Part shown: positions 52,433 through 60,548 of the stretch, piece after piece
Position numbering within the stretch: the stretch's first letter is position 1
Layout of the letters: each line of letters opens with the position of its first letter
Source of the DNA: Gammaproteobacteria bacterium
GTDB taxonomy: Bacteria > Gemmatimonadota > Gemmatimonadetes > Longimicrobiales > Gaopeijiaceae
Length of the DNA: 64,000 nucleotides
NCBI GenBank assembly: GCA_028820325.1
Contig: JAPPJO010000017.1
Span: forward strand, 102,437 to 166,436
Reading direction: 5' to 3'
Translations under genes and position numbers: made by a program
The notes under the pieces: model-generated
What the model saw: only the letters and a program-made list of their open reading frames with translations
Databases searched by the model: none
What the model was told of the DNA's origin: nothing

Positions 52433-55400
52433 CTACCACAACTTGATCCTCCCGCGGATGCCGACGGTGTGTCGCGCTCCGCCGAGCCCACTCTCGCGCC
52501 GCGTGCCCTCAAGGCGCAGCCCGAGCCCTGACCCGAGGCCGTAGCGCACGCCGCTCGAGAAAGCGCGCATGCCGCTGTCCGCCAGGTAGAAGCCGCTGTA
52601 GGGCGTCCCCTGGAAGCCGGCGATGCCGTATGCGATCTCACCGTCCACGTTGGGACCCATGCCCATGCCGTGGCCGCCCACCGCGTCGTGCACCCCGCGC
52701 TCCCACAGCTGGTTGATCCCGCTCAGGTGGTCGCCGTACGACGGCGCCACCCGGATCGAGAGGCCCTGGCCTGGGGTCGCCGGGTCGAACATGAGCGTGC
52801 CGCCCATGCCCCATTCCTCGTAGCCGGCGCGCGCCGAGATCACGAACCGGCCGCGGCCCTCCGCGGTCAGCCCCAATCCCGGGTTCGTGTAGCGCAGCCC
52901 GCCGCCGACTTCCGCGCTGGCGCCGTTTATGCCGTCGCCGTCGTCGTAGCGCGTCCCGCCCTCGAGCACGAACGCCAGCTCGTTCCCGGTGCCGGTGCGG
53001 AAGCCCTGCGTCAGCTCCAGGGCGAGCTTGCCGCGCCGCATCTCGAGCGTCACTTCCTCGATCTGTCCGCCGCCGTCGACCGTGACCTCGCCGTACCAGC
53101 CCTCGGCCTTGATTCGCACGCCACCCACGCCACGCGTGAGCAGCGTGTAGCTGGCACCCCCAGCCCCCGTCAACAGACTCGCTGAGGTAGTGCGGAACCC
53201 TTCGCGCTCGTCGTCGACCTCGATGTCGCCCCGGCCGAGCCCGGCCGAACCCCACACCGAGGCGCCGCTCCCGCCTGAGAACCACGCCATGTAGGGATGC
53301 ACGCTGGCCATGGTGGCGCCGTAGGTGCCCCTCACCGGACTGGCGCCGGTCTTGTCGGTGAAGTCGAAGCTGCCCGAGGAGTACGAGCCCGCGACACCCG
53401 CCAGGATGTCCGGCCCCACGCGCGTGTCGATGCCGGCGTGGGCGCTCACCATGTTGCCCTTCCAGTCGAGGGCGCTCTGGCCCGGTTCGCCGAGGTGGTG
53501 GTACTCGCCCGCGCCCCAACCCGCGAGCTGCGTGGCCGTGGCGGACTGCTGCTGCGCGTCGGAGGTGCCGAGGGGCATCGTAAAGGAGGTGCCGCCGAAG
53601 AGGGCGGCGAGGCCGGCCTGGTCGCCCTGCGCGAGACCGAGACCGCCAGCGTCCGGCGCCGACAGGCTCGCGGCCATCGACGAGAGCCCGTTCGTCTCGA
53701 CGCGCCGCGCCATCCCCATCCCGCTGGCCACTGCATCCACGCGGCGGGCGATCGCCGAGACGGTGCTCGACATCATCGCCGACGCCACGTGCGGCAGGAC
53801 GCGCGTGTTGAGCCGTCCCGCGCGCCCGATGGGGTCGTCCGTGGCTGCCGAAGCGGTATCCGACGGCGCGCCGGGGCCCACCCGGTTGATCGCCGAGACG
53901 CGGTAGTGGCGCGTGCTCCCCGGCATCAGGCCGGTGTGCTGGAACGCGGTGGCCCTGGACTGGGTGTTGGTCCTCAGATCCGTCCACGCGGTGCCGTTCT
54001 CCGAGACCTCGATGCGGTAGCCGGTGACGGGCGCACCGCCATTGTATGCGGGCGCGAGCCAGAACAGGTCGATCTGCGTGGACGTGACCGCGGTTGCCGT
54101 CAGCCCGGTGGGCGCGTCGGGCACGGTCGCGTCGGTAATGGCGCTCGCTACCCGCGACGCCCGGCCCACGCCGATCCGGTTGATCGCCGAGACCCTGTAG
54201 TGGCGCCTGGTGGCCGGCTCCAGTCCCGGGTGCACGTGGGTCGTGCGCGTGTTGTGCGAGTTGGCCACGAGGTCATCCCAGCGGACGCCGCCATCTTCGG
54301 ACACCTCGATGCGGTAGCCGGTGATGCGCGAGCCCCCATCGCTCGTGGGCTCTCGCCAGGAGAGCTCGATCCGCGAGGTTCCGTCGGCTTCCGCGTCGAG
54401 ACTCCGGGGCGCGCCCGGCACGGTGGCTTCGGTGGTCGCGTGCGCGGTGTTCGAGAAAGGCCCGGTCCCCGCGGTGTTGATGGCGGCAACCCGGTAGTGC
54501 CGCGTGGTCGCGGGCTCGAGGTTGTTCACGTCGGAGGCGGTCGTTCCTCTCGAGTTGGTGTTGCGGCGGACGATGATGTTCCAGGTCCTGCCCCCGTCGC
54601 TCGAAGCTTCGATTCGGTAGCCGAGGATGGGGGCGCCGCCGGTGTTGCGGGGCGCGCTCCACGACAGATCGATGCGCGAGGTGCCCACCTCCCGGGCCGT
54701 CAGCCCGGTCGGGGCGCCGGGAGTGTCGGGGTACGTGCTCGTGCTCGTCTCAAACGACCACTGGCCGGTTCCCACGCGGTTGATCGCCGCCACCTGGTAC
54801 CGGTAGGCGCTGGCCGGCTGGAGGTCCGTGTGCGTGAAGGTGGTTTCCTGCGGACCCGTGTTGCGCGGGATCGTGATCCAGGTGCCGTCGTTGGGGCCGC
54901 GCATCCGAATCGTGTAGCCGGTGATCCGCTCCCCGCCGTCGCTGGCCGGCGCCTCCCACGTGAGCGTGATGCTGGTGGGTCCCGCCGCCCGCGCGCGCAG
55001 GTTCCGGGGCTGGCCGGGCCGTGCGGCGTTGGTAGTGCCCTCGGCCACGTTCGAGGGGTCCCCGTGCCCCTGGGCGTTGAGCGCGCGCACCCGATAGAAC
55101 CGGGTCGTGTTGGGGGCGAGATCGGGGTGCAGGTAGGTGGTGTTGGCGCTGCCGGTGCTGGCCTCGTGGATGATCCAGGGGCCGCCGCGGGTGGCGGCCC
55201 TCTCGATGCGGTAGCCCGTGATCGGACTGCCCCCGGTCGAGGCCGGAGCCGTCCAGGTGAGCCGGAGTTCGGTGCTTCCCCTGAGGCCGTTCGGGCTCAC
55301 CGTGAGGCTTCTGGGCGCGCCCGGAACGGTGAGATCGTCGGTGGTCGCGTCGGCGACGTTCGACCAGTCGCTCATGCCCGCCACGCTGATCGCCGCAACC

Positions 55401-56635
55401 CGGTAGTAGCGCCTGGTGCCAGGCGACAGGCCGTTGTCGTCGGTGTACCTCGTCGTCGTCGAACGCGTGTCGGCCACAAGAATCCGCCATCTGCCGGTTC
55501 TCGAACTCGACCACTCGATCCGGTAGCCGTCCACCGCGGCCGTCCCGCTGGGCGATGGCGCCCGCCAGTCCAACTCGATGGCCGACATCCCCAGGGGCTC
55601 GGCCGTCAAATACCCGGGCGCGTCCGGCACGCGCAGCGGGGTGATGTCGCCCTCGATGTTCGAGGGGGGGCCCGTGCCGAAGGAGTTGATCGCCGAGACC
55701 CGGTAGTAGCGCGTCGTGTTCGGCGCGAGGCCCGTGTCCTCGTAGGTGGTGCGCGTCTCGCCCGTGTTGGCCTCGATATCCTCCCACCCGCCGGTTCGCG
55801 TGCTCGACCCCTCTATCCGATACCCGATGATCTCGCTGCTGCCGGGACTCAGCGGGGCCCACCAGCTCAGCTCGATCGCCGAGGAACCGACGGCGGTCGC
55901 GTTCAGGTCACGGGGCGGCCCCGGGGGCGTTCCTTCTGCCGTGGTGGCGCTCACCGGGGACGTCCAGGGCCCGGGGCCGTTCGCGTTCCTTGCCCTGACC
56001 CGGTAGTGATGGATGTCGCCCGCGGCAAGACTCGTGTGGCGGAACGAGGTCTGGCCTGTGGTCGTCAGCAGCGTCCACGGAACGCCGCCAGTCGCCGACG
56101 TTTCGACCTGGTAGTCGATGATCGCGGTCGCGCCGGGCGAGAACGGCTCGTCCCAGGCGAGGTCGATGACCGACGGGCCGTCGTGCTTCGCCGTCAGGTA
56201 GAGGGGTGCTCCGGGTACGCCCTCTGCCACCGTGGTGGCGTTCGCGTACGCCCAGGTCCCGAAGGAGGGTGGGGTGGTGTCGTACACCGCCCTGACCCGG
56301 TAGTAGCGGGTGACGCCTGCCGGGAGACCCGGATCCTGATACCCGAACGCGGTGGCGCTCGTGGTCGTCAGCAGCGTCCACGGGGCGGCGCCAGTCGCCG
56401 ACACCTCCACCTGGTAACCGGTGATCGTGTTCCCGCCCGTCGCGGTCGGTGGGCCCCAGACGAGGTTGATGCTGGTGAGCCCGGCGACCGCCGTCAGATT
56501 CTGCGGTGAGGTGGTGACGTTGTTCTGAACCGGAAGCGCAGCCGCGGCTGGCGCGGGAACGCACGGAATCGAGCAGGCCACCCCGGTGGCAACCATGAGG
56601 AAGCGGGCCAGCGGGCCCAGTCTGTTCCGAGTCAT
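52433..56635 (-). CDS. Surface protein: nine FN3 repeats plus autotransporter-like beta-barrel
   Basis: 1,400 residues with AAGGAGG 7 nt before ATG 56635. The N-terminal signal (about 35 residues) is followed by nine fibronectin type III domains between residues ~40 and ~935; each shows the pattern L-T-A...I-x-L-x-W-x-x-P...ITGYRIE...YYRVxAIN. A helical linker (residues ~940-1030) leads to a C-terminal region rich in Gly and alternating strands (QLAGWGAGEYHH to GIRGRIKLW), ending with an aromatic residue as outer-membrane barrels do. This layout suggests the FN3 stalk is displayed on the cell surface. FN3 repeats are common in eukaryotic-like proteins of host-associated bacteria and in carbohydrate-degrading enzymes; no catalytic domain is present here. 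Confidence 0.82.
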   Translation of the reverse strand: MTRNRLGPLARFLMVATGVACSIPCVPAPAAAALPVQNNVTTSPQNLTAVAGLTSINLVWGPPTATGGNTITGYQVEVSATGAAPWTLLTTTSATAFGYQDPGLPAGVTRYYRVRAVYDTTPPSFGTWAYANATTVAEGVPGAPLYLTAKHDGPSVIDLAWDEPFSPGATAIIDYQVETSATGGVPWTLLTTTGQTSFRHTSLAAGDIHHYRVRARNANGPGPWTSPVSATTAEGTPPGPPRDLNATAVGSSAIELSWWAPLSPGSSEIIGYRIEGSSTRTGGWEDIEANTGETRTTYEDTGLAPNTTRYYRVSAINSFGTGPPSNIEGDITPLRVPDAPGYLTAEPLGMSAIELDWRAPSPSGTAAVDGYRIEWSSSRTGRWRILVADTRSTTTRYTDDNGLSPGTRRYYRVAAISVAGMSDWSNVADATTDDLTVPGAPRSLTVSPNGLRGSTELRLTWTAPASTGGSPITGYRIERAATRGGPWIIHEASTGSANTTYLHPDLAPNTTRFYRVRALNAQGHGDPSNVAEGTTNAARPGQPRNLRARAAGPTSITLTWEAPASDGGERITGYTIRMRGPNDGTWITIPRNTGPQETTFTHTDLQPASAYRYQVAAINRVGTGQWSFETSTSTYPDTPGAPTGLTAREVGTSRIDLSWSAPRNTGGAPILGYRIEASSDGGRTWNIIVRRNTNSRGTTASDVNNLEPATTRHYRVAAINTAGTGPFSNTAHATTEATVPGAPRSLDAEADGTSRIELSWREPTSDGGSRITGYRIEVSEDGGVRWDDLVANSHNTRTTHVHPGLEPATRRHYRVSAINRIGVGRASRVASAITDATVPDAPTGLTATAVTSTQIDLFWLAPAYNGGAPVTGYRIEVSENGTAWTDLRTNTQSRATAFQHTGLMPGSTRHYRVSAINRVGPGAPSDTASAATDDPIGRAGRLNTRVLPHVASAMMSSTVSAIARRVDAVASGMGMARRVETNGLSSMAASLSAPDAGGLGLAQGDQAGLAALFGGTSFTMPLGTSDAQQQSATATQLAGWGAGEYHHLGEPGQSALDWKGNMVSAHAGIDTRVGPDILAGVAGSYSSGSFDFTDKTGASPVRGTYGATMASVHPYMAWFSGGSGASVWGSAGLGRGDIEVDDEREGFRTTSASLLTGAGGASYTLLTRGVGGVRIKAEGWYGEVTVDGGGQIEEVTLEMRRGKLALELTQGFRTGTGNELAFVLEGGTRYDDGDGINGASAEVGGGLRYTNPGLGLTAEGRGRFVISARAGYEEWGMGGTLMFDPATPGQGLSIRVAPSYGDHLSGINQLWERGVHDAVGGHGMGMGPNVDGEIAYGIAGFQGTPYSGFYLADSGMRAFSSGVRYGLGSGLGLRLEGTRRESGLGGARHTVGIRGRIKLW

Positions 56636-56738
56636 CCTGCTGCCTCCTTCCGCGCGGTGGGAATGACGTGGACGCGTCTGTGTGTGAAATCCATCGCGAT
56701 GGGTTGGCGAACCTTCGCCCCGGCCCCCCGTGGCGCCG

Positions 56739-59700
56739 TCATCGCCACCACGCCGCCGCGTCGGGCATCCCGCGGCTGAAAAGGACCTCGAACTCCGGTT
56801 CCGCCGCGGACCGCTCCGCCGCGTCCATGGCGACCCGGCCCGAGGGCGGCACCTGGCGCAGAATGCCCCGCACCCGGCCGGTGCGCGGGTCGCGCAGGAT
56901 GGCCGTCGGGAGGTCGCTGTCGTCGTTCAGAGCGAACGTTCCGCCGGGGCCGGCGAGCGTGATGCCGGCGAGTTCGCCCGCCCAGCCAGGCTCCGCCGGC
57001 AGGACGAACGCGAAGCCCGAGCCGCCGTCGCCGTCGGCCGCGCGGGGCATCGCGAAGCGGATCGAGAAGAGCTCCGTCCCGCCAGCAGTCCGGCCCGTCA
57101 ACGTGTACGCGCCCGCCGAGTCCGGGAGCGCCGGCGGCGCTTCCACGATGAAGGCCGGGTTGAGGAACGGCGCGCCGTCGGGGTCCGCGCCGCCCCACAT
57201 CAGGAGCGACGTTGCGGAAACGGCAGCCGGAGCCGCGGATTCGCGCGCCTCGAACAGCCGGTAGCGGAGCGCGTTGGCGAAGTGGTAGTCGCTGATCCCG
57301 TCGGGAGGGCCGCAGTACGACATCAGGTCCGGCGTCGTGGGACGCACCAGTGCGCCGCGCGCGAAGTCGTAGCCCCAGGCCCCCGCCGATCCGTCCGGGT
57401 GGGGAAACGACGGGTCCGGATCGCCCGCGCCGCCGCACGGGGCGTGGCGGAGACCCAGATTGTGGCCGAGCTCGTGCGCGACGGTGCCCGGGCGCGGGAT
57501 CGAGAAGCCCGCCCGGCCGGGGAGGAACGCCGTCCCGGATGGCCCCGTCACCGGGCCCGCCATCGTGCCCAGGTAGTGGCCGCCCCCGCCCTCCAGCGCG
57601 CGGATCGCCTCCGTCTCCTCCAGCAGGCGGCGGGCGTCGTTGCTTGAACTCAGCACGGGCTCGTGCGCCGTCACATCGAGCGCGCGCAGCGGGAGCAGCG
57701 CACGCGCGTCGGCGAGCAGCGCGTGGCCCTCCGGGTCCGCCGCCATCCCCCGGACCGCGTCCAGGATCGAGGAGTCCGGCGCCTGCGCCCACAGGAACGG
57801 AACGACCGTCAACTCGAGCGGCGGCAGAGCCCGCACGTCGACCGCAAGCCGCCCGGTCGCAGGGATCCGCCGGGCGACGCCCAGCGCCGGGTCCAGCGTC
57901 CCGTCCGGGTCGACCTCGACGACCATCTCGAGACCGGGTTGCACCACGCTCCCCGGAATCTCGGCCCCGACCGACGTGGCGAGGGAGCCCTCGTCGACTC
58001 TGGCCGGGATCGCTCCGGACTTGCCCGGAACGTCCTCCACGTGCGTCTCCCGTCCATCGACGAAGAACCGGGCCCGGACCGCCGGAACGCCGGCGCCCGC
58101 GGCCCGCGCCGCCGTCGGGAACACGCGCAGCAGCGCCCGCGCGCCTGCGACCAGCGGGACCGGGAAGGCGCGCGACTGCACCGCCTGCACCAGGTACGCC
58201 GCCGGCGCCTCCCGCTCGGCGCAGGGGACGACGCGGCGCGTGTGGACCCGGTCGAGCCAGGCCGCAAAGGCGGGGTCCGCGGGCGCGCACAGCCCTGTGC
58301 CACCGGTCAGGAGCCGCTCGAGCCGACCGAGCGACGTCAGTTCGACGGGGAGGGGGCCCGACAGCCGGGGGTTGCCCGTGAGGCCCAGCCCGCGCAGGCT
58401 CGCGAGGCCGCCGAGTTCCGGCGACAGCGGGCCCGACAGGTCGTTGTTCTCGACCCGCAGCTCCTCCAGCGCCGGGAGGCCGCCGAGCTCCGGCGGAATT
58501 GGGCCGGAGAGCGCGTTGCCGTCGAGCACCAGGTGCGTGAGGCCGGACAGGCCGCCGAGCTCCGGCGGAATCGCGCCCGTGAGACCGTTGTCGCTCAAGC
58601 GCAGGTACTCCAAGTGGACCAGAGCGCCGAGCTCGGGCGGCAGCCGACCCACCAGCCCGTTGTCCCAAAGCCGCAGTTCGATAACGCTGCCCTGGTCGTC
58701 CACCTCGACCCCGCGCCACTCGCCAAGCGGCGCGTCGGTGAGCCAGTTCCTCGCGTCGATCCAGTCGCGCCCGCCCGTCGCGTCGTGGAGCATCTCGAGG
58801 ATTTCCCGGTCCGTGGCGGACGCGCACTCGGTTCCGGTGCCCCACAGCAGGGCGATGGCGCCCAGCCACGTCCGGAACGTCTCGTCCGCCGGCGCGCACA
58901 ACTCCGTGCCGGAGTAGTCCAGCTCGCCCAGCGGCAGATCTAGCAAGGTGCGCGGCAGCCGTCCGGACAGCGCGTTGTCGCCGACGCGCAGCGCCGTCAT
59001 CGCCGCCAGGTCGCCCAGACCCGCCGGGAGCCGCCCCGCGAGTCCGTTGCCGGCCAGGTCGAGGGTCGCGACGCGGCCCAGCGAGTCGGTCTCGACTCCG
59101 TGCCACCCCGCGAGCGCCACACCGCCCAGCCAGCCCTCCGAGTCGGTCCAGTTCTCGCCGCCCGCCGCCGCGTGCAGCGCGGCCAGCGCCGCCCGGTCCG
59201 TCTCGTTGCAGAACGGGCCTCTCCCAAGCTCCCCGATCCCGTCCAGCCAGGCCATGAACTCGGCGGTGCCCGGCGCGCAGAGACCGTCGTTCCGCTCGAA
59301 ACGGAACCGCACGAGCCCGTCGATCCGCACGAGGCTCCGCGGGAGCGCGCCCGTCAGTGCGTTGCCATCGAGGTGCAGGAACTCCAGGCGCCTGAGACCG
59401 CCCAGCTCCACGGGGACCGGACCGTCGAGCGCGTTGCCGCTCAGCGACAGCCCCCTCAGATGCGCGAGACGCCCCAGCTCCGGTGGGATCGGACCCTCGA
59501 GCCGGTTGGCGTCGAGCCACAGCCCCTCGAGATCGGCGAGGGCGCCCAACTCCGGAGGGACCGGGCCGTCGAGCGCGTTCCCGCTCAGGCTCAGCGACAT
59601 CAGGCCCGCGAGACGCCCCAGTTCCGGTGGGATCGGACCCTCGAGCTGGTTGCCGTCGAGCCACAGCTCCTCCAGACGGGCGAGATTCCCCAGTTGCGGC

Positions 59701-60377
59701 GGAATCGGACCCGCCAGCGCGTTGGCCCGCAGGTTCAGTGACGTCAGGCCCGTGAGACTCCCGAGTTCCGGCGGGAGCGGGCCCCGCAGGCCGTGCGACA
59801 CCCACTCGCCGGTCTCCCCGTCCTGGCGGCCGCCGAGATCCAGGCGCACGATCCGGCCGAAGGCGTCCGTCTCCACCCCGCGCCACTCGCCCAGCGGTCC
59901 GTCGCCCAGCCAGTTCTCGTCGTCGGCCCAGTTCGGCCCGTCCGTCGCCGCGTGGAGCGCGGCCAGCGCCGCCCGGTCCCCATGCTCCACCGCCACCGTC
60001 ACCGTCGCCGTGCCCGCGACCGCGCCGACCGTCGCCGCGATCGTGGTCGTCCCGTTGCCGGCCGCCGCGACCAGCCCCGACGCGCCGACCCTGGCGACCT
60101 CGGGGCGCACGCTCGTCCAGATCACCGCCACCCCGGACATCGCCCGCCCGTTGCCGTCGCGCACGAGCGCGTTCAGTTGCACGGTCTGGTCCGGCGTCGT
60201 GAGCGACGCGGCCGCGGGCGTGACCGTCACGCTGGCCACGCGAAGCGTGTCGGGCGGAGGGCGCGTGGCATCGTCGCCGCACCCCGACGACCCCCACACC
60301 GCGATCGCGCAGATGGCCAACAACGGGACGCGAATCCGTGTGCGGTCGTTCGGGACACCGTCGCTCCGTCGTTCCAT
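56739..60377 (-). CDS. Exported LRR protein with C-terminal metzincin protease
   Basis: 1,212 residues from ATG 60377; the open frame upstream crosses a terminator-like hairpin. The N-terminus has a hydrophobic signal ending at Cys (SSGC), probably lipidated. Order of parts: a BIG2-type Ig domain (~30-115); leucine-rich repeats of the plant-like L-x-G-P-I-P-P-E-L-G-x-L type in three blocks (~150-690), each started by an ALxALxxATxGxxWxxxxxW segment; a linker domain; and a metalloprotease domain with AHELGHNLGLRH near residue 966 and a Met-turn LMSYCGPP, marking a metzincin with zinc bound by three His. The LRR type resembles proteins proposed to bind host ligands. Confidence 0.87.
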   Translation of the reverse strand: MERRSDGVPNDRTRIRVPLLAICAIAVWGSSGCGDDATRPPPDTLRVASVTVTPAAASLTTPDQTVQLNALVRDGNGRAMSGVAVIWTSVRPEVARVGASGLVAAAGNGTTTIAATVGAVAGTATVTVAVEHGDRAALAALHAATDGPNWADDENWLGDGPLGEWRGVETDAFGRIVRLDLGGRQDGETGEWVSHGLRGPLPPELGSLTGLTSLNLRANALAGPIPPQLGNLARLEELWLDGNQLEGPIPPELGRLAGLMSLSLSGNALDGPVPPELGALADLEGLWLDANRLEGPIPPELGRLAHLRGLSLSGNALDGPVPVELGGLRRLEFLHLDGNALTGALPRSLVRIDGLVRFRFERNDGLCAPGTAEFMAWLDGIGELGRGPFCNETDRAALAALHAAAGGENWTDSEGWLGGVALAGWHGVETDSLGRVATLDLAGNGLAGRLPAGLGDLAAMTALRVGDNALSGRLPRTLLDLPLGELDYSGTELCAPADETFRTWLGAIALLWGTGTECASATDREILEMLHDATGGRDWIDARNWLTDAPLGEWRGVEVDDQGSVIELRLWDNGLVGRLPPELGALVHLEYLRLSDNGLTGAIPPELGGLSGLTHLVLDGNALSGPIPPELGGLPALEELRVENNDLSGPLSPELGGLASLRGLGLTGNPRLSGPLPVELTSLGRLERLLTGGTGLCAPADPAFAAWLDRVHTRRVVPCAEREAPAAYLVQAVQSRAFPVPLVAGARALLRVFPTAARAAGAGVPAVRARFFVDGRETHVEDVPGKSGAIPARVDEGSLATSVGAEIPGSVVQPGLEMVVEVDPDGTLDPALGVARRIPATGRLAVDVRALPPLELTVVPFLWAQAPDSSILDAVRGMAADPEGHALLADARALLPLRALDVTAHEPVLSSSNDARRLLEETEAIRALEGGGGHYLGTMAGPVTGPSGTAFLPGRAGFSIPRPGTVAHELGHNLGLRHAPCGGAGDPDPSFPHPDGSAGAWGYDFARGALVRPTTPDLMSYCGPPDGISDYHFANALRYRLFEARESAAPAAVSATSLLMWGGADPDGAPFLNPAFIVEAPPALPDSAGAYTLTGRTAGGTELFSIRFAMPRAADGDGGSGFAFVLPAEPGWAGELAGITLAGPGGTFALNDDSDLPTAILRDPRTGRVRGILRQVPPSGRVAMDAAERSAAEPEFEVLFSRGMPDAAAWWR

Positions 60378-60476
60378 ATCCGCGGGATGACTCGGCCCCG
60401 GGTCCACGACGAGCTCGGGTATCGTTCGGCGGGCCGCCCGGAGCCGGTTGTTGTTGCCATTGCTGAATACGGAGCG

Positions 60477-60506
60477 ACCCCCCGCCCGGCGAACCGGACG
60501 GGGGGT
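60477..60506 (-). terminator. UUCG-tetraloop hairpin between two surface-protein genes
   Basis: On the minus-strand RNA, a 13-bp stem (ACCCCCCGTCCGG with CCGGGCGGGGGGT, one G-U pair) is closed by a UUCG tetraloop, an exceptionally stable fold. It lies between the partial giant gene and the LRR-metzincin gene. No U-run follows. Confidence 0.6.
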
Positions 60507-60514
60507 TGCTGCTG

Positions 60515-60533
60515 CCATCAGTCAGGCTGATGG
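60515..60533 (-). terminator. Small hairpin after the giant repeat gene
   Basis: CCATCAG and CTGATGG form a 7-bp stem around a five-nt loop, 15 nt after the stop of the giant gene and just before the UUCG hairpin in the direction of transcription. The two may act together as a 3' end. Confidence 0.35.
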
Positions 60534-60548
60534 GGTTGGAGGGTTTGG

